A stretch of 64,000 nucleotides of DNA from Skeletonema tropicum (lineage: Eukaryota; Bacillariophyta; Thalassiosirophyceae; Thalassiosirales; Thalassiosiraceae). This document shows positions 10,355 to 20,296 of the stretch, piece by piece. Where the stretch lies: assembly GCA_037178625.1 (NCBI GenBank), contig CM074141.1, forward strand, positions 1,984,001 to 2,048,000. Direction: 5' to 3'. The translations under genes and the position numbers were made by a program. Under the pieces are notes generated by a model. It was not told where the DNA came from and did not search any database. It worked only from the letters and a program-made list of their open reading frames with translations. Position 1 is the stretch's first letter, and each line of letters starts with the position of its first letter.

Positions 10355-12204
10355 CAGTTTTGCGAGCGTAAGCGAGTTTTGCAAAACGAGAAGGAGGAAG
10401 AAGAGGCGCGAAGCGCCACTGACAGGCAAAAAATCCGGCACGAAGCACAAGATCACTCCAAGATCAAGAATCAAGACACCATATATATATACCACTCCCC
10501 CTCTTCACACGCAATCACATGCAAACCTCGATATAATCCACCCTCCTAAGTATCATCATTGCTACTATTTTAATAATAATGGCATCATCGACATCGAATA
10601 ATGCTGCGCCGCCGCCGTACGAAAATTGGGCCGAGCGGAGGGCACCCTCGCCCATGATAAGTATGCCTGATATTGGATATTGATGAGGTAAGAAAGGGAA
10701 ATCGTGAGCAAGTGGATAAATTGATGGATGAACTCTTCGTAGTTGATGTGCCTTTGTTCCAGCGTGGAGGGGAACTGCGTATTATTGTCGAAACTTGCTT
10801 TGCGGCCATGGTCCGTCATCTTCCAGAAATGTTAAGGTTGTGTGGTGGCCATTGTCTTGTTGTAAGTACCCTTTTGAAGCTGCTGACAGGATAGGTTTGG
10901 CCGATGTAGAAGTGTCCTACTTGAGTGGTCCAAGTTTTCTGGTGATGATTACAAGAAGAGATTTGACCAGAATAAGCTGGAAGCAATGGGCCCATCAACG
11001 CAAGATCACGGGGCCATGTTCATGATGGTATTGCAGATTGGAGACGACGTATCGGAAATGAAAGAGAAGAATAGGGAGAGCAGGAGTGGAAGAAAGCGCT
11101 TATCGAGTGTCACAAACAAGAGATTGAGTCATTGAAAGCAGAATTGGAGAAGGAGCGGAACAGGGCGAAGCGTCTCATGAATCAGTTATATTCGCCCCTT
11201 TCAGACTCACCTACTACTCGTGCTCATCAAAGAGAAAGCTGCAAGACGACTCTGTCGAAGATTTAACTCGAATTTTCCTCACCTTCGATGATGCTTCTGA
11301 ATCATCTTTGATTGAAAAGGACAAAGCTGCTGGCACACCTGCGCCTCCTGTCTCTGCAGCGGCTGTCCCTAGAGTAGCTGCTCCAGCTGCACCTGCTCGT
11401 GTGCTGTTGGCGTACTCAAATGAATCCAAACAAGTTGCAGAAGGTACTGGCAATGCATGTGAGCGCTTAAAAAATGTGTTGTTGGAGATGAGCGAGGCAA
11501 ACATGCTGAATTGCACTGAATTGATAAAATCTTGGTACCCTCAAAGGTTGCACAAACACAAGACTTCACTCTTTAGGTGCTTGGAGCTTGTTCAATTTGC
11601 AGGGGATGAAGCAGACCTTAAAGATCTTGTCGGAACAGATGCTGACGAAAGGAGGGACGCAGCTTCTCGATTGGAAACTTCAGCGCATGCGAAATTACTT
11701 GAATTTGAAGGCTCGACAATTGAACTCAATGAGAAGCTGCAAAGGCCTAAGTCTAAGTCAGCTGTTATCTTGGGAATGGACACGCGCATAAAGGAATACA
11801 AAGCAAGAATCTGGAAAGCCTTTAGCACGAAAGAAAATACGATACACCCTTTATTGAGCTGGATGCTTAGAGAGAACTGGAGAATGACCCGAACCAACAA
11901 AAAACCCGGAAGGCTACCGCAATGTTACTAGCTTTTTGAAGTAGTAATAACAATTAAGAAGAGAAAGTTTGTAGTATCCTATGTCGTGTTAAATATGTGT
12001 GTTAAGTGTGTTAACAATTCTTCGTTCACTATGTCTTCTGCTGCCGCACGGCCAGAGCAGGTCGGCCGTGTGCAAGAGAGAGAGCCTTCGGGTATGAGCG
12101 TTATTAGAGACTGACCTTTTTAAGGTCAATTTTGCAAAACTCTCTCTTCTCTCTCTTCTTGTTTTGCAAAATGAGGTCGACTCGCTAGAGAAATATACCC
12201 TAAC
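10355..12204. mobile_element. Inserted 1.85 kb segment inside Z1
   Basis: The segment begins at about 10355 with GCGAG...TTTTGCAAAACGAGAAG and ends with the inverted counterpart around 12133-12195 (GTTTTGCAAAA, GACTCGC). This is an imperfect terminal inverted repeat of about 35 bp centred on TTTTGCAAAACRAGAAG. Comparison with the uninterrupted Z5 and Z6 genes shows the flanks were once joined: a left flank ending in AATCCC and a right flank starting CCCAATCTGATAG share CCC, a possible target duplication. No transposase is recognised. It carries a degenerate gene (next entry). The exact ends are uncertain by some tens of bases. Confidence 0.6.
10579..11931 (+). pseudogene. Degenerate passenger gene with coiled coil
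   Basis: Pieces of one protein occur in successive frames. MASSTSNNAAPPPYENW starts at 10579. DIDEVRKGNREQVDKLMDEL follows from about 10676. After a possible GTAAGT...TAG intron near 10862-10910 comes WSKFSGDDYKKRF from 10926. Then QEWKKALIECHKQEIESLK, a charged heptad-like coiled coil, spans about 11088-11180. The C-terminal frame to 11931 (207 aa from 11308) includes an Ala/Pro linker (APPVSAAAVPRVAAPAAPA) and an acidic helical part. I do not recognise the family. At least three frame changes indicate decay or errors. It lies wholly within the segment that splits Z1, so it probably arrived with it. Confidence 0.45.
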
Positions 12205-12837
12205 CCAATCTGATAGAAAGAGAAAGTCATCATCAGAAGAGGAGGATCTGTCTCCTACAAAAGTCAGAAAAAAATATGAATGTTCTGCTGATGGATGTAC
12301 AAATCATGTTATCAAAGGGGGAGTGTGTTGAAGGCATGGAGCAACGGCCAAACTTTGCATTTACAAAGGGTGCAGCAATCAAGCTAGGAAAGGAGGAGTC
12401 TGTTGGAGTTGGAGCCATGGAGCGAACAAAATGTCAAAAAATTACAGATATGAATGCTCTGCTGATGGTTGTACAAATATAGTTCAGATTCAGAAAGGAG
12501 GAGTGTGCATAAGGCATGGACATGGAGCAAAGGCAAAGATGTACAGATACAGATATGAATGCTGCTCTTGGATGTACAAACATAGTTGTCAGAGGAGGAG
12601 TGTGCATCAAGCACGGGGCGAGTGCCAAGGTCAAACTATGCAGTGCTGAAGCTGAAGAAATTGAACTTGAACCTGGCACAGGCATGAAGATGAATAATTT
12701 TGCAGTGGGCTATTGGGCATAGGGCAAAGAGAAATTATAATCTATTGATGGAGATGTATGTACATTTGTAGTGGTGAGAGGAGGATACATAAGGTATGGG
12801 TGGGGGACAAATGTCAACTGCTCTCTATAGCTATAGA

Positions 12838-13310
12838 AAAGGCCGAAATCACAAACAGCCACATTCATACCGAACAAATGTTGCATTCCTCTTGGTGATG
12901 GTCTTCAGTACGATAAAAGGTCCAACCAAGGAACCGCATTTATATTTGCTTTTCTTGCATAGATAAGTATGCCAATTTTGGTTTTGCTAGTTTCAGTTTC
13001 AGTTGTTCTCTCTAACAATTTAGATTTTGTCCAAAACTATAGTTACATACTAGTAGTACTAGTACTAGCAAATGTGTAGATGCCAATTTTGTGGAGCACT
13101 TCGACTTCGGAGGTACAGATGCCAAACGGAAATGATTCTACACCTGGCGGAAACGTCTCTATCTCACTTGTTTCGTCATAAAAGCACTTCTTGCAGATTT
13201 CGATTTTAGATTTCAGATTTTGATTACATGAAGCTCTCTATATTATAGTAGGCTCCGCGCGCGGCCATGGTCAAAAAGAAATTGGCGTCTGTCCGGATGG
13301 ATAAAGCTTA
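12838..13310 (+). repeat. Dispersed repeat R1, copy 1
   Basis: This block is clearly related, in the same orientation, to 52284-52697. Shared pieces in the same order include GGCCRAAATCACAAACAGC, TTTTGCTAG, CTCTCTAACAA, CAATTTTGTGGAG, CACTTGTTTC, AAAAGCACTT, GGCGGCCATGGTCAAAAA-like and GTCTGTCCGGAT. No ORF is conserved between the copies, so it is a non-coding dispersed repeat of unknown class. Confidence 0.7.
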
Positions 13311-13673
13311 TCGTTATTGCTTTTATCTTTCTAAATGTTGTATTGTAATGTGGAACATTGATGAGAAATGAGAATGAATGAAGTACGTGGTGCCAGGGTA
13401 AGTGGTGCAAAATCCACGATTACTATAGAGTAAGTAAGTACTTATACAGTAAAGTTCAATTTTATCCATCAAAAATTCAAGTTGACTTCTTCTAGCGATG
13501 ATACAAGCGAATAACTCTTTCTCGCGCAGGCCCGCCTGAATTGGCTGAGTAGGCTGTGGCTTGTGGATCGAATACCACGTACTTGGCCCCTGCGGATTGA
13601 TGATCAATCAAATCCCGGAAATCACGTTGTTGCAGTTGAAGTTGCTGACAATCAGTTCAATTAATACCTACAA

Positions 13674-13871
13674 GGAACCTGCCGCGAACTATATAAGTAG
13701 ACCCCCCTATCAAGCTTAGACCCCCCTCCAAATCACAGCCTAGCAAAATTTAGACCTCCCTCGCGGTTTCTAAGGGAATTAGTATGCGAGTAAAGCGAAA
13801 GTTAGACCCCCCTAGAGCAGACTAGCCAACATTGTTAGACCCCCGGGGGGTCTAGTTCCCGGCAGGTCCCC
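13674..13871. mobile_element. About 198-bp MITE with TTAGACCCCCC units
   Basis: Left end GGAACCTGCCGCGAACTA and right end (as complement) GGACCTGCCGGGAACTAGAC form terminal inverted repeats. Inside are five copies of TTAGACCCCCCT or near variants, starting at about 13697, 13717, 13750, 13802 and 13834. The last one runs into its own complement to make the perfect palindrome TAGACCCCCGGGGGGTCTA. No ORF is present. I see no clear target duplication. Confidence 0.6.
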
Positions 13872-14012
13872 CTGTACCTGTAACACAAATTCCATCCTCA
13901 CGATCTATCATGCCATATCGGTTGTAATAGTAATATTCCGATCATAAAATCATAATATTCCATCTACCTTAAGTAAATACTCGATGAAACAACACACTGT
14001 ACATAGTAATTC

Positions 14013-14840
14013 ACCATGAACAAGTGCATCAATCTGGAACCGACAAATGAGTCAGGAGCGCCGCTATCAACGATCAAGACAAGGCGAGCAACCAAAACAT
14101 CAGCAACAGCAACCAGAATAACGATTACTCAGCCCTCACCCCGCCATGCCAGAAAGAGGTCACTATTACTAATCGAGGCTGATCCTCTAGTAGAAGTCAA
14201 GAGGTCTTCGAACGAGCCCATCACGGCCACTTCTTCTCTCAGTCGCAAAAGTCAAAGCAGCAAAAAGGAAGCCACGGTTCGCTTTGCATCTGTCCCTCTT
14301 CAAACGCACCTCATGCCACCATGGACTAAGGACGAGGTAGCAAGCTCTTGGTACTCCAAGCAAGACATCCTTGCTTTTCGACGTCAAGAAGCGACAGACG
14401 TTGCAATACTTCGAGTACTCATCCAAACGACGACTAATATCGAAACCCTGCCACAAGAGCCTGCCGTTTACAGAGGCTTGGAGCGATTGTTAAGTCCCCA
14501 GATCTCCAGCGAGATTTCTGATCGTAGAAAACGATGTGTGATGGGTGTTCTGGTTGCTCAGCACAGAGGTTGCAACATTGATCTGATAGCACGAGTGAGT
14601 CAAAACATCAGTGATAAGAGTGTTGAATGGGCATTGACTTTCGGAAGTATATGATAAGAAAGAAGTAATGGTCTACTCTTTTGTAACAATCTAGGAAATA
14701 GAAGCATTTTTACTTTTTACCGCTATTAGCTGAGATAACTGAACAAATGTGAGCAAATGATTTAATGACTCTACATTCTGTTCTTCGCTCAAGCAAAAAT
14801 CCAAGTACAGCTTTCAAGACAAGGAAGTTCCTCAAAATTG
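14013..14840 (+). repeat. Left arm of 828-bp inverted duplication
   Basis: Nearly identical, in reverse complement, to 15732-16560. Similarity starts just before the ATG of the hypothetical gene and ends at TTCCTCAAAATTG (14840). The arms differ by scattered substitutions and small indels. Confidence 0.85.
14016..14654 (+). CDS. Diatom-type hypothetical protein (intact arm copy)
   Basis: A 212-aa protein. The N-terminal 90 residues are basic and Ser/Thr-rich (low complexity, RKRSLLLIEADP). The C-terminal half has KDEVASSWYSKQDILAFRRQ, an aromatic WYSKxD core followed by charged helices (VYRGLERLLSPQ, RRKRCVMGVLVAQH). Proteins with a similar W-Y-[ST]-x-x-[DE] core are recurrent unnamed proteins in diatom genomes, and I know no function for them. 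The gene lies in the left arm of a large inverted duplication. The right-arm copy at 15958-16558 is frameshifted, so this is probably the functional one. Confidence 0.65.
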   Translation: MNKCINLEPTNESGAPLSTIKTRRATKTSATATRITITQPSPRHARKRSLLLIEADPLVEVKRSSNEPITATSSLSRKSQSSKKEATVRFASVPLQTHLMPPWTKDEVASSWYSKQDILAFRRQEATDVAILRVLIQTTTNIETLPQEPAVYRGLERLLSPQISSEISDRRKRCVMGVLVAQHRGCNIDLIARVSQNISDKSVEWALTFGSI

Positions 14841-14928
14841 TCTTCGCTGTAACACAAATTAATGACTTCGTAGGCCAAGCTTTCTCAGTCTCTCTCATAA
14901 TCTCTGTCTCTGTCACGCCACAGATCTG

Positions 14929-15642
14929 CTACATCTTCTCCATCGTATCTAAAATGTGAACAATGTCGCTCGTTTTCAAATCCTTCTTACCATCCACAAC
15001 GAGACGAAAGCAATCTGCCTGCTGATTACTCAACGGTTGATACGGAATGATCATCTCCCCAGCCTCGTGCAGACGCAGCTCAAGTGCCACGGATACTTCT
15101 GCCAAGTCTTTTGCAACATCATTTGGTATTTGGATTTGGATGAATGAATTCTCATCATCGTGTCCATCCTCATCACATTCACATCTACTACAGTTCGCAA
15201 TATCCCCCGCTGCTCTAGAGAACCTCACATATACATATCCTTGGAGGGAAATGAGAAGTTCACATTAACAGCTTTCGAGGTATGGGCTCGCATGTGAGAC
15301 CAATTTCTCATATAGGCTCCGTTCAGTCCCATATCTCTGCGGGATATTGACTTCAGACGGATTGGGGCAGTGATTCTGAAAGCTCTTCTCAATCTCAAGG
15401 TCTTCAAAAATTGGCATATCACATGCTGGCAAGCCAGCAGCTCACATCGCTGCAAGAAAAAAAGTCTTGCATCTTAAAATCCCTACAATATATATGACGT
15501 ATACATTTGTGAAGTCCCACCGCCGCCTCACGGCACTGGGTGTCAGAAAAGTAAGAACAAACTCTGAAGCACATCTAAACCATGCTTGCACAATCAATAC
15601 GATTGCCGCTGATGAAGTTAATTCGAAAAGATTTGTCATCAA
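14929..15642 (-). CDS. Possible spliced gene in the palindrome spacer
   Basis: Minus-strand pieces can be linked. 15642 down to about 15510 ends VRRRWDFTN. A candidate 55-nt GTATAC...CTTGCAG intron follows, with a polypyrimidine tract. A second piece begins RCELLACQHVICQFLK and continues to SFPSKDMYM. The next piece (VRFSRAAGDIANCSRCEC ... HILDTMEKM, 15228-14929) is in another frame, so an indel or second intron is needed near 15230. No family is recognised. It lies between the two arms of the inverted duplication, so it may be what separated them. Confidence 0.3.
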
Positions 15643-15731
15643 TAATCCTTCGGCGAAAGTAAAATAGATATTGTCTACTGGGATAGGTTACATCTTGCAG
15701 TTGAAGTAGTGGAAGTGTTCGCTCGCTCACA

Positions 15732-16560
15732 TCAATTTTGAGGAACTTCCTTGTCTTGAAAGCTGTACTTGGATTTTTGCTTGAGTGAAGAACAGAATGT
15801 AGAGTCATTAATCATTTGCTCACATTTGTTCAGTTATCTTAGCTAATAGCGGTAAAAAGTAAAAATGCTTCTATTTCCTAGATTGTTACAAAAGAGTAGA
15901 CCATTACTTCTTTCTTATCATATACTTCCGAAAGTCAATGCCCATTCAACACTCTTATCACTGATGTTTTGACTCACTCAGTGCTATCAGATCAATGTTG
16001 CAACCTCTGTGCTGAGCAACCAGAACACCCATCACACATCGTTTTCTACGATCAGAAATCTCGCTGGAGATCTGGGGACTTAACAATCGCTCCAAGCCTC
16101 TGTAAACGGCAGGCTCTTGTGGCAGGGTTTCGATATTAGTCGTCGTTTGGATGAGTACTCGAAGTATTGCAACGTCTGTCGCTTCTTGACGTCGAAAAGC
16201 AAGGATGTCTTGCTTGGAGTACCAAGAGCTTGCTACCTCGTCCTTAGGTCCATGGTGGCATGAGGTGCGTTTGAAGAGGGACAGATGCAAAGCGAACCGT
16301 GGCTTCCTTTTTGCTGCGTTGACGTTTGCGACTTAGAGAAGAAGTGGCCGTGATGGGCTCGCTCGAAGACTTCTTGTGATCTATTCTAGGATCAGCCTCG
16401 ATTAGTAATAGTGACCTCTTTCTGGCATGGCGGGGTGAGGGCTGAGTAATCGTTATTCTGGTTGCTGTTGCTGATGTTGGCTGCTCGCCTTGTCTTGATG
16501 ACGTCGATAGCGGCGCTCCTGACTCATTTGTCGGTTCCAGATTGATGCATTTATTCATGG
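15732..16560 (-). repeat. Right arm of 828-bp inverted duplication
   Basis: Reverse-complement counterpart of 14013-14840, beginning CAATTTTGAGGAACTTCC. The spacer between the arms is 891 bp. Confidence 0.85.
15958..16558 (-). pseudogene. Frameshifted copy of the 14016 gene
   Basis: Reads MNKCINLEPTNES from 16558 in the same way as the left copy. An extra C after the CCACCATGGAC block (near 16250) shifts the frame right after LMPPWT. The remainder (KDEVASSWYSKQDILAFRRQ and onward) continues in the next frame to 15958. Outside the frameshift the two copies differ at a few residues in the basic N-terminal half, so it is a recent duplicate that is now broken, or the single-base difference is an assembly error. 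Confidence 0.7.
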
Positions 16561-17584
16561 CGAGCTAATTGTAATAACAAAGGGCCGCCGCGTCAACAGA
16601 CAACATTCTTGACCCTACATTTCCCCTTAAAATGAGAACCCCTGAACTTGAACTTATTTGTTATGTATTTTTACTTGACAGATAACTTGAAGATAAACGA
16701 CGACGACATCATCCGTGCATTTCCCCTTCAAGATCTATCAAGATTGAGAACCCCCTGTACTTGAACTTATGTACTATTCCGTTTTGAACTTGACTGTTGA
16801 CAGATGCGAGCTCGCTCGCCATCCTTCCTTGAAGATCTACATAAAAGGCACAATACAACATAGACGGCCGGACGACACAACGATTTCGTCTCGCGTAAAA
16901 CGCGGATCGCCACTATCCCCCTTTTAGGGGAAGTTAGGGGACTACTTATCAAGACCGATTTGAGCATTATTATTGATGAGGGCCAACCTCTAAAAAGCCC
17001 CCGACAAATTGAGCCCAATCACCTCCCAACCTCATCACCTATTATATCTACCATCCACTCTACTTATGTCAGCATCATCTCCTACAATGTACGTCAAAGA
17101 GAAATCAGAATTATGAAGCATGAAAACGAGAGAGCCCTAAATGTGCTAGAAGAGAGAAGAGGTACATTACAGTGTAGGCGCCTGCACGCCAGCTGAAACA
17201 GAGGCGGTAACCGCGGAAGTCAGGCATCATCGATTTTCGAGCGCCGACCCCATGCCTGCGAAAGGCAGGCGATGGGGTCGGCGGCAGCAGCAGATGACTA
17301 CAATATCGTACTTCACAGGGGGGGGGGGGTTAGGCGATTCGAACAAGCGCAACTCGTATCGCATTTATTGAGTCGACGTTTGCGCGCCATGGTATAGTTG
17401 TGGGTTGCCATCTCATATATGCGCTCATAAATAGTCAGAGTCATATTTATACCACCAAAATATTACTGGTTTTTATAGCTTGAGGGGCATAGAATTACAT
17501 AACGTGATATTCGACCCCAACTACTGCTCAACATCGTCATCAATAAGTAATTAATAGAAGGGTAACGACGACGCCGATCAACAA
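16561..17584. other. Non-coding stretch with direct repeats
   Basis: No supported gene. Two imperfect direct repeats (about 16617-16700 and 16721-16806) share CATTTCCCCTT, GAGAACCCC, TACTTGAACTTAT-like and TGACAGAT in the same order. There is a run of ten G at about 17319-17328 and the hairpin listed separately. A 78-aa frame at 16960 has no recognisable features. Confidence 0.5.
17242..17283. repeat. Strong GC-rich hairpin
   Basis: CGCCGACCCCAT followed by GCCTGC pairs with GCAGGC, a bulged G, and ATGGGGTCGGCG around the loop GAAAG. This gives 18 base pairs with one bulge. It is not next to a gene end. It could be the core of a small hairpin transposon or a structured RNA element. Confidence 0.6.
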
Positions 17585-17840
17585 CTGTTGGGTGTACAAA
17601 CATTGTTGTCAAAGGAGGAGTGCACGGCGAGTGCCAAGGTCAAACTATGCAGTGCTGAAGCTGAAGACGTCATAATTGAACCTGGCACAGAGGCATGAAG
17701 ATGAATAATTTTGCAGTGGGCTATTGGGCGTAGGCCAAAATGGAACTCTACTGATGGAGATGTATGTACATGTACATTTGTAGTTGTGTCAGAGGAGGAT
17801 GCATTAGCATTAGGTATGGGTGGGGGGCAAATGTCAAGGT
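17585..17840 (+). pseudogene. Fragment duplicated from the 3' end of Z1 (Z2)
   Basis: Same orientation and order as about 12575-12825. Shared pieces are GGRTGTACAAACAT, GTTGTC..AGGAGGAGTG, GAGTGCCAAGGTCAAACTAT, GCAGTGCTGAAGCTGAAGA, GATGAATAATTTTGCAGTGG and GATGGAGATGTATGTACAT. It encodes at most one partial zinc unit and is truncated at both sides. Confidence 0.7.
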
Positions 17841-18199
17841 CTCAGTAAGAGGTGAGAAAATGAGAATTGTGATTGTGCATCAGGCATGGTATCACAGGGT
17901 TCTAAGGTCAAAGAGGCAGTGTAAAGAAAATGTACTAAAGGCATGGGCTAATCATTGCCATTGCCATTGCAATACCAATACATCTATGATATCTATTGCA
18001 TTTGGATCAGAACTTACATAAGTAGCTCAACATCTACATACTCACAAAACGCGATTGTTTCCTTATCATGTTTTAGCTTACTTAGGGATATTGATGATGT
18101 GCATTCATTCATCCAAATCTTCTACCACTACCAAGGTTTGAGTACTGGAAGGATTAGTAGAGTACTAGTTCTAATTATGATGGTGGGTGACAGAGGGGG

Positions 18200-18222
18200 C
18201 TGCTGCTGCTGCTGCTGCTGCT
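18200..18222 (+). repeat. (CTG)n microsatellite
   Basis: Seven to eight uninterrupted CTG/TGC units. It is not in a supported reading frame. Confidence 0.8.
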
Positions 18223-18539
18223 TGCTTGTGTAGTTTTATGGCATGATGGTGGTTGATGGTGTGGTTGCTGCTGCTGGGGTGATCATCGTCATCGTCAGCA
18301 TCAGGCTCTATCTTGCAATTATTTGACTGTGAGTCTTCAGTAAGAGTAAGAAAAGGATAACCGCCTGGACCTGCATTTCCCTTCGGTCACTGTCACCAAC
18401 CTGCCCCTTGCAGTCACAATTACTTTGTAGCAAATACTTAACCTAAAACCACATCATAAAAATAAAAATGCACACATCATCAAATCCATTACCAACAAAA
18501 CACAGTACCTACCCACTCACAACTCCTAATAGAACATGA

Positions 18540-20041
18540 GCACAAAAATGGGAGGACGGCCTCAACACTCCAAGAGATAAAGCCATTCCAGCTTCAATTC
18601 TAGCAACCAAAGGGACGTTCAACACAATCTATAATGGAGTATTTCTTGGACCAAAGCGCACAAGATTCATGCTACCCGAACCCGACTCAATCACATCACT
18701 ATATGCAGATAGAGAGACCAATCCATCTACCACCTTCCAAATCTTCAACAAATTTGCACCGGCAATTGCAAAGGTATGCACCGGAGACGATACACAGCTC
18801 AAGGAATATCAACCTTCATCAATAATACACCACTACAAAAACGCCATGATATTATCAACAAGGAAGCATCCTCTCGCCTAAGTAGAAAAATGATCAACTA
18901 CCTCCCAAATGACAGCACACACAACATCGCAGAAATCATCGATGGCAAGATGGGACAAGGACTCTTAGACCTTCCAAGAAGCGATGAAGAAAATAGACAA
19001 GACAACCGCCTTTTCAGATTCAACCTCCTCCGCTGTTTACAAATGAACATCTGGGAAACAACAGAACAACTCAAATGCCCCTTCTGCAAACAAGACTTCG
19101 ACACAAAAGGAGACCATCTATATCAATGCAGCCACCTCAGCAAAACACAAGCAGCACCTCAGCAAAACAAAGATGCACAACAAATGGAGGGATATGTGGC
19201 ATAAGGAGATGGAAACACTCATTCCCTTCATCCAACTCACAGACACAAAAATCTGTAAAGAAACTACAGGCCTAGTCCGCAGCATCAGAAACTCCAACAT
19301 CAAACCATTCGACACCCATTTCAACCTCCCAATAATCTCAAAAGAAACTCATGCCACTTCAGATGTAAACTATCAAAAATTGGATTTGACATGATCACAT
19401 GCAACTCTGACACTTGCCCTTCTCCATCCCGAGGTGGAAGTAACGCTAAATCAAACAATATCGTCGCGTCACTCCTTTCGGCAGAGAAGAGCAAGTTTCA
19501 AAGAGGCAGAGGTTCAAATGCATCACGCACCGACAGCTCATCACAAATAACACTCACCGGAGAACAAATCATTGGAGAGCTTTACTCAGACAACATGCAA
19601 CTACTCCCTTTTGCCATCAGCCCACTAGGCCTCTTCGGACCCACAATAAATTACTTCCTATATGGCACACCTCCAAATGGCGACTACAAAACACTCCACA
19701 ATATCGACAAGTCCAAATTCCCAAACGCCTCCAACATGGCTCACCAAGCATTCACTAGAAACCCATCAAACATCCTAGAACGAGCTGACTCAATTTGGAA
19801 ATCAAAACAACGAATTTATCACTACGGGGGATCCTACAAAAGCCGTGACCCAAGCACCTACTACACACAAATATTCGGGAGAACGGTTTGCAAGGCAAAC
19901 GGCTCAGCAGGACTAGCTGCCATTCAAGCACTCTATGAGAGCAACAATGGCCCGACCACCACATCATCACTCAATGATGACCAAATTTCATATTTATTAC
20001 ACAGTAGAGGTGGCAGATCTACTTCACAAAGAAGTATATAG
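18540..20041 (+). mobile_element. Decayed retroelement polyprotein, C-terminal part
   Basis: Pieces in alternating frames make up the region downstream of a reverse transcriptase as seen in diatom retroelement polyproteins. They are KWEDGLNTPRDKAIPASILA (about 18546 on); MINYLPNDSTHNIAEII and GDHLYQC with the CPFCKQDFDTKGDH zinc motif (to 19204); WHKEMETLIPFIQLTD (about 19203-19390); and 19391-20041 with ITLTGEQIIGEL, LLPFAISPLGLFGP and an Ala/Ser-rich end. At least three frame changes occur and no RT catalytic YxDD block lies in this segment. It is therefore a 5'-truncated relic. The class (non-LTR type) is inferred from the C-C-H-C motif after the RT and from memory of similar diatom proteins. 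Confidence 0.55.
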
Positions 20042-20124
20042 CTCTCAGTCGCTCGACTCAAGAGTCTTCTCAGCCATCTACAGATACTTTTCTTGTTTAC
20101 AATACCAGTGATACGTAGTTTATC

Positions 20125-20155
20125 GTAGCACAGAAATAACCTAAAGCCCCACACA
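20125..20155 (+). repeat. Uninterrupted copy of the site flanking foldback B
   Basis: GTAGCACAGAAAT is directly followed by AACCTAAAGCCCCACACA. At 4678-4690 and 6602-6618 the same two halves lie on either side of foldback element B. GTAGCACAGAAAT also occurs at 3703-3715. Confidence 0.7.
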
Positions 20156-20296
20156 CAAAACACAAAATCACGACGAGCACGATATGATAGATGACAGTAT
20201 TAGTATGAATGAAGTCAACTTTGACAATGATGGATGTTATTGCTGGTCTAAATGATAGGGTAAATTAGCTCTGTGTGTTCAAAGGAATAATATAAT

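Larger units (their letters stand above)
10023..12720 (+). pseudogene. Zinc-array gene Z1, split by an insertion
   Basis: The 5' part, 10023 to about 10354, encodes the family N-terminus MVTLIRTLK..RINK and the RNIA...HHGS...LKKAANTA and APSNN segments seen also at 38218 and 42217 (both -). The 3' part resumes near 12205 with SDRKRKSSS and then CX4CX9CX2H units (YECSADGCTNHVIKGGVC and similar) in several frames to about 12720. In the intact paralogues these two parts are contiguous. Here about 1.85 kb of unrelated DNA separates them. The 3' part also has several frameshifts of its own, including a stop in the first finger. The start at 10023 is chosen because the same methionine is conserved in the paralogues; an upstream in-frame ATG at 9942 is not. 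The ancestral function is unknown, probably nucleic-acid or protein binding. Confidence 0.7.
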
